The translations under genes were made by a program, and so were the position numbers. The notes beneath the pieces were generated by a model. It was given only the letters and a program-made list of their open reading frames with translations. It had not been told where the DNA came from and did not search any database. Of a stretch of DNA of 64,000 nt, positions 61,766 through 64,000 are shown in pieces (position 1 is the stretch's first letter; the number at the start of each line of letters is the position of its first letter). This DNA is from Opacimonas immobilis. Its GTDB lineage: Bacteria > Pseudomonadota > Gammaproteobacteria > Enterobacterales > Alteromonadaceae. Location: assembly GCF_048282545.1 (NCBI RefSeq), contig NZ_CP182485.1, positions 1,488,001-1,552,000 on the forward strand, read 5' to 3'.

Positions 61766-63076
61766 ATGAGCATATTGCAAACGAATAAGACGCAAAAAGG
61801 AGATCGCGTTGCCATCGTAGCTGGCTTACGTACCCCTTTTGTCAAAATGGCGACCGATTTTCATGGTGTGCCAGCGGTTGACCTCGGCAAAATGGTTGTG
61901 AACGAGTTATTAACTCGAAACGAAATCAATCCGCAAGCGATCCAACAATTGGTCTATGGGCAGGTGGTCCAAATGCCAGCAGCACCTAATATTGCCAGAG
62001 AGATTGTTTTAGGAACTGGCATGCAGACTCATACTGACGCTTATTCCGTTTCGCGTGCCTGTGCTACGAGTTTTCAATCTACAGTGAATGTTGCTGAGTC
62101 AATTTTGCTTGGGAATATCGATATAGGTGTTGCGGGCGGCGCTGATTCGACCTCGGTCTCCCCCATTGGTGTAAGTAAAAAGCTAGGTCGAGCACTGGTC
62201 GATCTGCAAAAAGCCAAAACATTTGGGCAACGCTGGCAGATTTTCAAGCGTTTAGGGCTTAAGGATTTAATACCGGTGCCGCCTGCGGTCGCAGAATATT
62301 CTACGGGACTGAGCATGGGCGATACCGCAGAGCAGATGGCCAAGACTCATGGTATTACTCGAGCTGAGCAAGATGCACTCGCGCACCGTTCGCACACATT
62401 GGCGGCGCAAAATTGGCGAGCGGGTCACATGACTCAAGAAGTCATGACAGCCTATCCTGAACCCTATAAAAAAGCCGTAACCCAAGATAATACAGTGCGC
62501 ATGGATTCGGTCTTGGATTCATACGCCAAATTACGCCCGACGTTTGATCGACGCTATGGTTCAGTCACTGCAGGCAATGCGACGCCTTTAACAGACGGTG
62601 CTTCGGCTGTTTTGCTGATGAATGAAAGCAAAGCCAAGGCATTGGGCTATGCACCTTTGGGATATATTAAAAGTTATGCTTTTGCCGCCATCGATGTGTG
62701 GTCAGATATGTTAATGGGGCCTTCTTATGCGACGCCACTGGCACTTGCTCGAGCAGGAATGGCACTATCGGATCTGACTTTAATTGAAATCCATGAAGCA
62801 TTTGCTGCCGTCGCATTAGCGAATATGAAGATGTTCGAGTCAGATAAATTTGCGCGTGAAAAGCTGGGTCGGGATAAAGCCATCGGCAGTATTGATATGG
62901 ATAAGGTAAATGTACAGGGCAGTTCGATTGCTTATGGCCATCCATTTGCTGCTACGGGGACACGAATGATTACGCAAATGCTCAATGAATTACAACGACG
63001 TGGTGGGGGCACCGGATTGTTAACAGCTTGCGCTGCCGGTGGCCTCGGTGCCGCAATGATAGTGGAGACAGAATAA
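61766..63076 (+). CDS. fadI: 3-ketoacyl-CoA thiolase FadI
   Basis: The beta-subunit of the FadIJ complex, which cleaves 3-ketoacyl-CoA to acetyl-CoA and a shortened acyl-CoA. At 436 residues it equals E. coli FadI. The acyl-enzyme cysteine is in VSRACATSFQS, the other active site segments are SIAYGHPFAATGTRM and TACAAGGLGAAM. Its stop overlaps the fadJ start by 1 base (TAATG). Confidence 0.96.
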   Translation: MSILQTNKTQKGDRVAIVAGLRTPFVKMATDFHGVPAVDLGKMVVNELLTRNEINPQAIQQLVYGQVVQMPAAPNIAREIVLGTGMQTHTDAYSVSRACATSFQSTVNVAESILLGNIDIGVAGGADSTSVSPIGVSKKLGRALVDLQKAKTFGQRWQIFKRLGLKDLIPVPPAVAEYSTGLSMGDTAEQMAKTHGITRAEQDALAHRSHTLAAQNWRAGHMTQEVMTAYPEPYKKAVTQDNTVRMDSVLDSYAKLRPTFDRRYGSVTAGNATPLTDGASAVLLMNESKAKALGYAPLGYIKSYAFAAIDVWSDMLMGPSYATPLALARAGMALSDLTLIEIHEAFAAVALANMKMFESDKFAREKLGRDKAIGSIDMDKVNVQGSSIAYGHPFAATGTRMITQMLNELQRRGGGTGLLTACAAGGLGAAMIVETE

Positions 63077-64000
63077 TGAGTCAGGCATTTAGCATTCAAA
63101 AAAATGAAAACGGCGTTGCTATCGTCAGCATCGATGTGCCGAATGAAACGATGAACGTATTAAAAGCCGAGTTTTCAGAGCAAATCACTCAAGTGCTAGA
63201 TGATCTTGAGCAGGATAATTCGGTGCAAGGTGTGGTCGTCATCAGTGGCAAAGATAATTCGTTTGTTGCCGGTGCCGATGTCAGCATGCTCGAAGCGTGT
63301 CAAACGGCGCAACAGGCCACCTCCATAGCACGTGGCGGACAAGATATATTCGACCGTATTGAACAATTTGCCAAACCAGTGGTTGCGGCAATTCATGGAC
63401 CTGCACTAGGCGGTGGTTTAGAGCTCGCCTTGGCCTGTCATATTCGGGTCTGTTCCGATGACAGCAAGACCGTAATGGGCCTACCTGAAGTTCAGCTTGG
63501 TTTGCTTCCCGGCAGTGGTGGAACACAACGTTTACCAGCGCTGATCAGTGTGCAAAAAGCCATGACGATGATGCTTACCGGAAGTCAGCAACGACCGAAA
63601 CAAGCCCTAAAAGCCGGTATCGTAGACCATGTTGTACCGCGCAGTATTTTGTTAGAAAAAGCTCAAGAGCTCGCTCTGGCGGGTAAGCCCAAACGTCGTA
63701 AACCCAAGCTAACCCTCGTACAGAAACTATTAGAAAGAACTCCTATTGGCCGAAATGTCTTATTTAGTCAGGCGCGTAAGCAAACGTTAAAGAAAACTCA
63801 AGGTAACTATCCGGCTCCTATGGCCATTATCGATTGTATCGAGACGGGCTTGCGCAAAGGCCGACGCAAAGGTCTTGACATTGAGTCACAACAGTTTGGT
63901 GAATTAGTCATGACGAGTGAATCCAAAGCGTTACGCAGTGTGTTTTTTGCTACGACTGAAATGAAAAAGGAAACCGGTGTAGAGGGTGTTGAGCCGGCCA
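63076..64000 (+). CDS. fadJ: Fatty acid oxidation complex alpha subunit FadJ (3' end outside the window)
   Basis: The multifunctional enzyme with enoyl-CoA hydratase and 3-hydroxyacyl-CoA dehydrogenase activities. About 308 codons are present, reading MSQAFSIQKNENGVAIVSID, with the crotonase oxyanion-hole segments SFVAGADVSMLEA and GPALGGGLELALACH, and GLPEVQLGLLPGSGGTQRLP. The window ends at the border to the NAD-binding dehydrogenase domain. It is translationally coupled to fadI. Confidence 0.96.
   Translation, partial: MSQAFSIQKNENGVAIVSIDVPNETMNVLKAEFSEQITQVLDDLEQDNSVQGVVVISGKDNSFVAGADVSMLEACQTAQQATSIARGGQDIFDRIEQFAKPVVAAIHGPALGGGLELALACHIRVCSDDSKTVMGLPEVQLGLLPGSGGTQRLPALISVQKAMTMMLTGSQQRPKQALKAGIVDHVVPRSILLEKAQELALAGKPKRRKPKLTLVQKLLERTPIGRNVLFSQARKQTLKKTQGNYPAPMAIIDCIETGLRKGRRKGLDIESQQFGELVMTSESKALRSVFFATTEMKKETGVEGVEPA

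Noticed and set aside
1..64000. CRISPR arrays, insertion sequences, prophage or toxin-antitoxin pairs
   Set aside because: I looked for repeat-spacer patterns, transposase or integrase proteins and small overlapping gene pairs and found none.

Overview
This window looks like a conserved piece of a gammaproteobacterial chromosome, most likely from a marine Alteromonadales (Alteromonadaceae-like) bacterium. The evidence is the gene order and protein sequences: smrB divergent from prmB-aroC, rnfABCDGE-nth, grxD/bfd/rnt/sodB close together, fadIJ, a QueE of the E. coli type, and RF2 and ArgRS sequences close to E. coli. Base composition is in the mid-40s percent GC by eye (not computed). I see no insertion sequence, phage, integron or CRISPR array. 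Coding density is high, with one long intergenic gap (28802-29477).

Layout. 1-7748 (+) is mainly translation: the 3' part of rimI, a PhnA/YjdM zinc-ribbon gene, prfC, argS, an FMN reductase, prfB with its programmed +1 frameshift, and lysS. 7806-9931 (-) holds a PanE-like reductase, an RluA-family pseudouridine synthase and an Hpt protein. 10074-12615 (+) holds gshA, a transglycosylase-like lipoprotein and a 41-residue membrane protein preceded by two FNR-type sites. smrB (-) faces prmB-aroC (+). 15332-20091 (-) is the stress operon prkA(yeaG)-yeaH-spoVR(ycgB). 20307-22444 holds sodB, grxD, bfd and rnt. 22608-28484 (-) is the complete rnfABCDGE operon ending in an unusual nth, followed by two tandem tRNA-Asn genes.

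29478-36976 holds a MATE transporter, uvrB, queC/queE, an orphan periplasmic binding-like protein and asnB. 37206-41842 holds a lipoprotein M28 peptidase, a Yip1 membrane protein and a NatAB-type ABC exporter. 41969-45305 (+) is a sulfide-oxidation module: a TSUP transporter, an ETHE1-like persulfide dioxygenase, and a DUF442 domain fused to a sulfide:quinone oxidoreductase. It converges on a sulfate-assimilation operon (-) ordered cysD-cysC-cysQ-cysN-SLC13 permease. putP and a DUF885 lipoprotein follow. 54455-61529 (-) is a Bat/MoxR operon: moxR, DUF58, DUF4381, batA, a batB/batC fusion, batD. The window ends in fadI and the 5' part of fadJ.

The parts most worth a second look are: (1) the nth gene, which sits in the standard rnf-linked place but has lost two of the four iron-sulfur cysteines and resembles the Bacteroidetes-type enzyme; (2) the tandem FNR-box promoter in front of a tiny membrane protein; (3) the DUF442-SQR fusion operon with AT-rich palindromes in its promoter; and (4) terminators read from the opposite strand inside or next to neighbouring genes. 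Most of the window is ordinary housekeeping DNA, and I did not find a clearly new defence or mobile system.
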